Shown here piece after piece: positions 63,829-64,000 of a stretch of 64,000 bases of DNA. The notes below the pieces were generated by a model, which did no database searches, was not told the DNA's origin, and worked only from the letters and a program-made list of their open reading frames with translations. Numbering within the stretch: the first letter of the stretch is position 1; each line of letters opens with the position of its first letter. The DNA comes from Flavobacterium gyeonganense (GTDB lineage: Bacteria > Bacteroidota > Bacteroidia > Flavobacteriales > Flavobacteriaceae), in NCBI RefSeq assembly GCF_029625295.1, contig NZ_CP121112.1, positions 310,001-374,000 on the forward strand, given 5' to 3'. The translations under genes were made by a program, and so were the position numbers.

Positions 63829-64000
63829 ACCTTCCTTCCATTCATTTTTAAATTGATTTTTAATAAACGGTCAAGAATTAAAAAACAATTTCTTTCATGT
63901 TGCTTATTTAATGATTTTGATGCGAGATCTTGCATTCAGACCAAAATTATTTTGCCGTAACAGAAAACATTACAAAACTAAACCAGACAGCTGCCACAGG

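Overview
The window looks like chromosomal DNA of a Flavobacterium-type member of Bacteroidota. It is AT-rich, and it carries SusC/SusD pairs, a NagB-LmbE fusion, LytTR two-component genes and promoters of the TTTG-N19-TAnnTTTG type. It also holds several families of short dispersed repeats that, from memory, are typical of Flavobacteriaceae genomes. No rRNA, CRISPR array, intact insertion sequence or prophage is visible.

Layout. 1-6.5 kb (minus): glycan locus with a CBM9-like protein, a GH130 phosphorylase, an SSS symporter and a GH92 alpha-mannosidase. 6.6-8.4 kb: LytS/LytTR pair, the kinase frameshifted. 8.5-12.7 kb (minus): NagB-LmbE fusion and GH29 fucosidase. Together these enzymes fit foraging on N-glycans. 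12.9-14.4 kb: AraC regulator and DUF417 membrane protein, arranged like rclR/rclC. 14.6-19.8 kb (minus): decayed SF1 helicase, a LodB-like flavoprotein, and a 1106-residue LodA-type quinoprotein oxidase with a catalase-like N-terminal domain. 20.5-21.2 kb: small ORF and three tRNAs (Ser, Pro, Arg) with a terminator. 21.4-32.1 kb: thiolase, NlpC/P60, SUKH-like protein, regulators, aldo/keto reductase, MdaB/YgiN-like pair, methyltransferase, DUF2130 and a lysine-rich protein. 32.3-39.7 kb (minus): molybdenum cofactor genes with cobA and a TauE/SafE permease. 40-52.3 kb and 52.5-59.2 kb: two SusCD/sulfatase operons. 59.4-63.4 kb: OtsA-OtsB fusion divergent from a GH15 enzyme. 63.6-64 kb: start of a third leader like those before the SusCD operons.

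The most interesting signal is a three-copy regulatory leader (about 40.05, 52.54 and 63.67 kb). Each copy has the same promoter (TTG, exactly 19 nt, TAACTTTG), then a TTG-initiated 28-29 codon ORF whose peptide ends in Met-Cys-(Phe/Gly)-Cys-Cys. The first two copies, seen whole, continue with a second tiny Cys-containing ORF and two hairpins whose stems differ by compensatory changes, just before susC. The genes behind them are sulfatases, a rhodanese-thioredoxin protein and a YeiH-type putative sulfate exporter. I infer cysteine-responsive translational attenuation of organosulfur scavenging.

Four genes, and perhaps lodA, are broken by single-base indels, mostly in homopolymers. This looks more like sequence error than decay. 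Only the helicase remnant is convincingly degraded.
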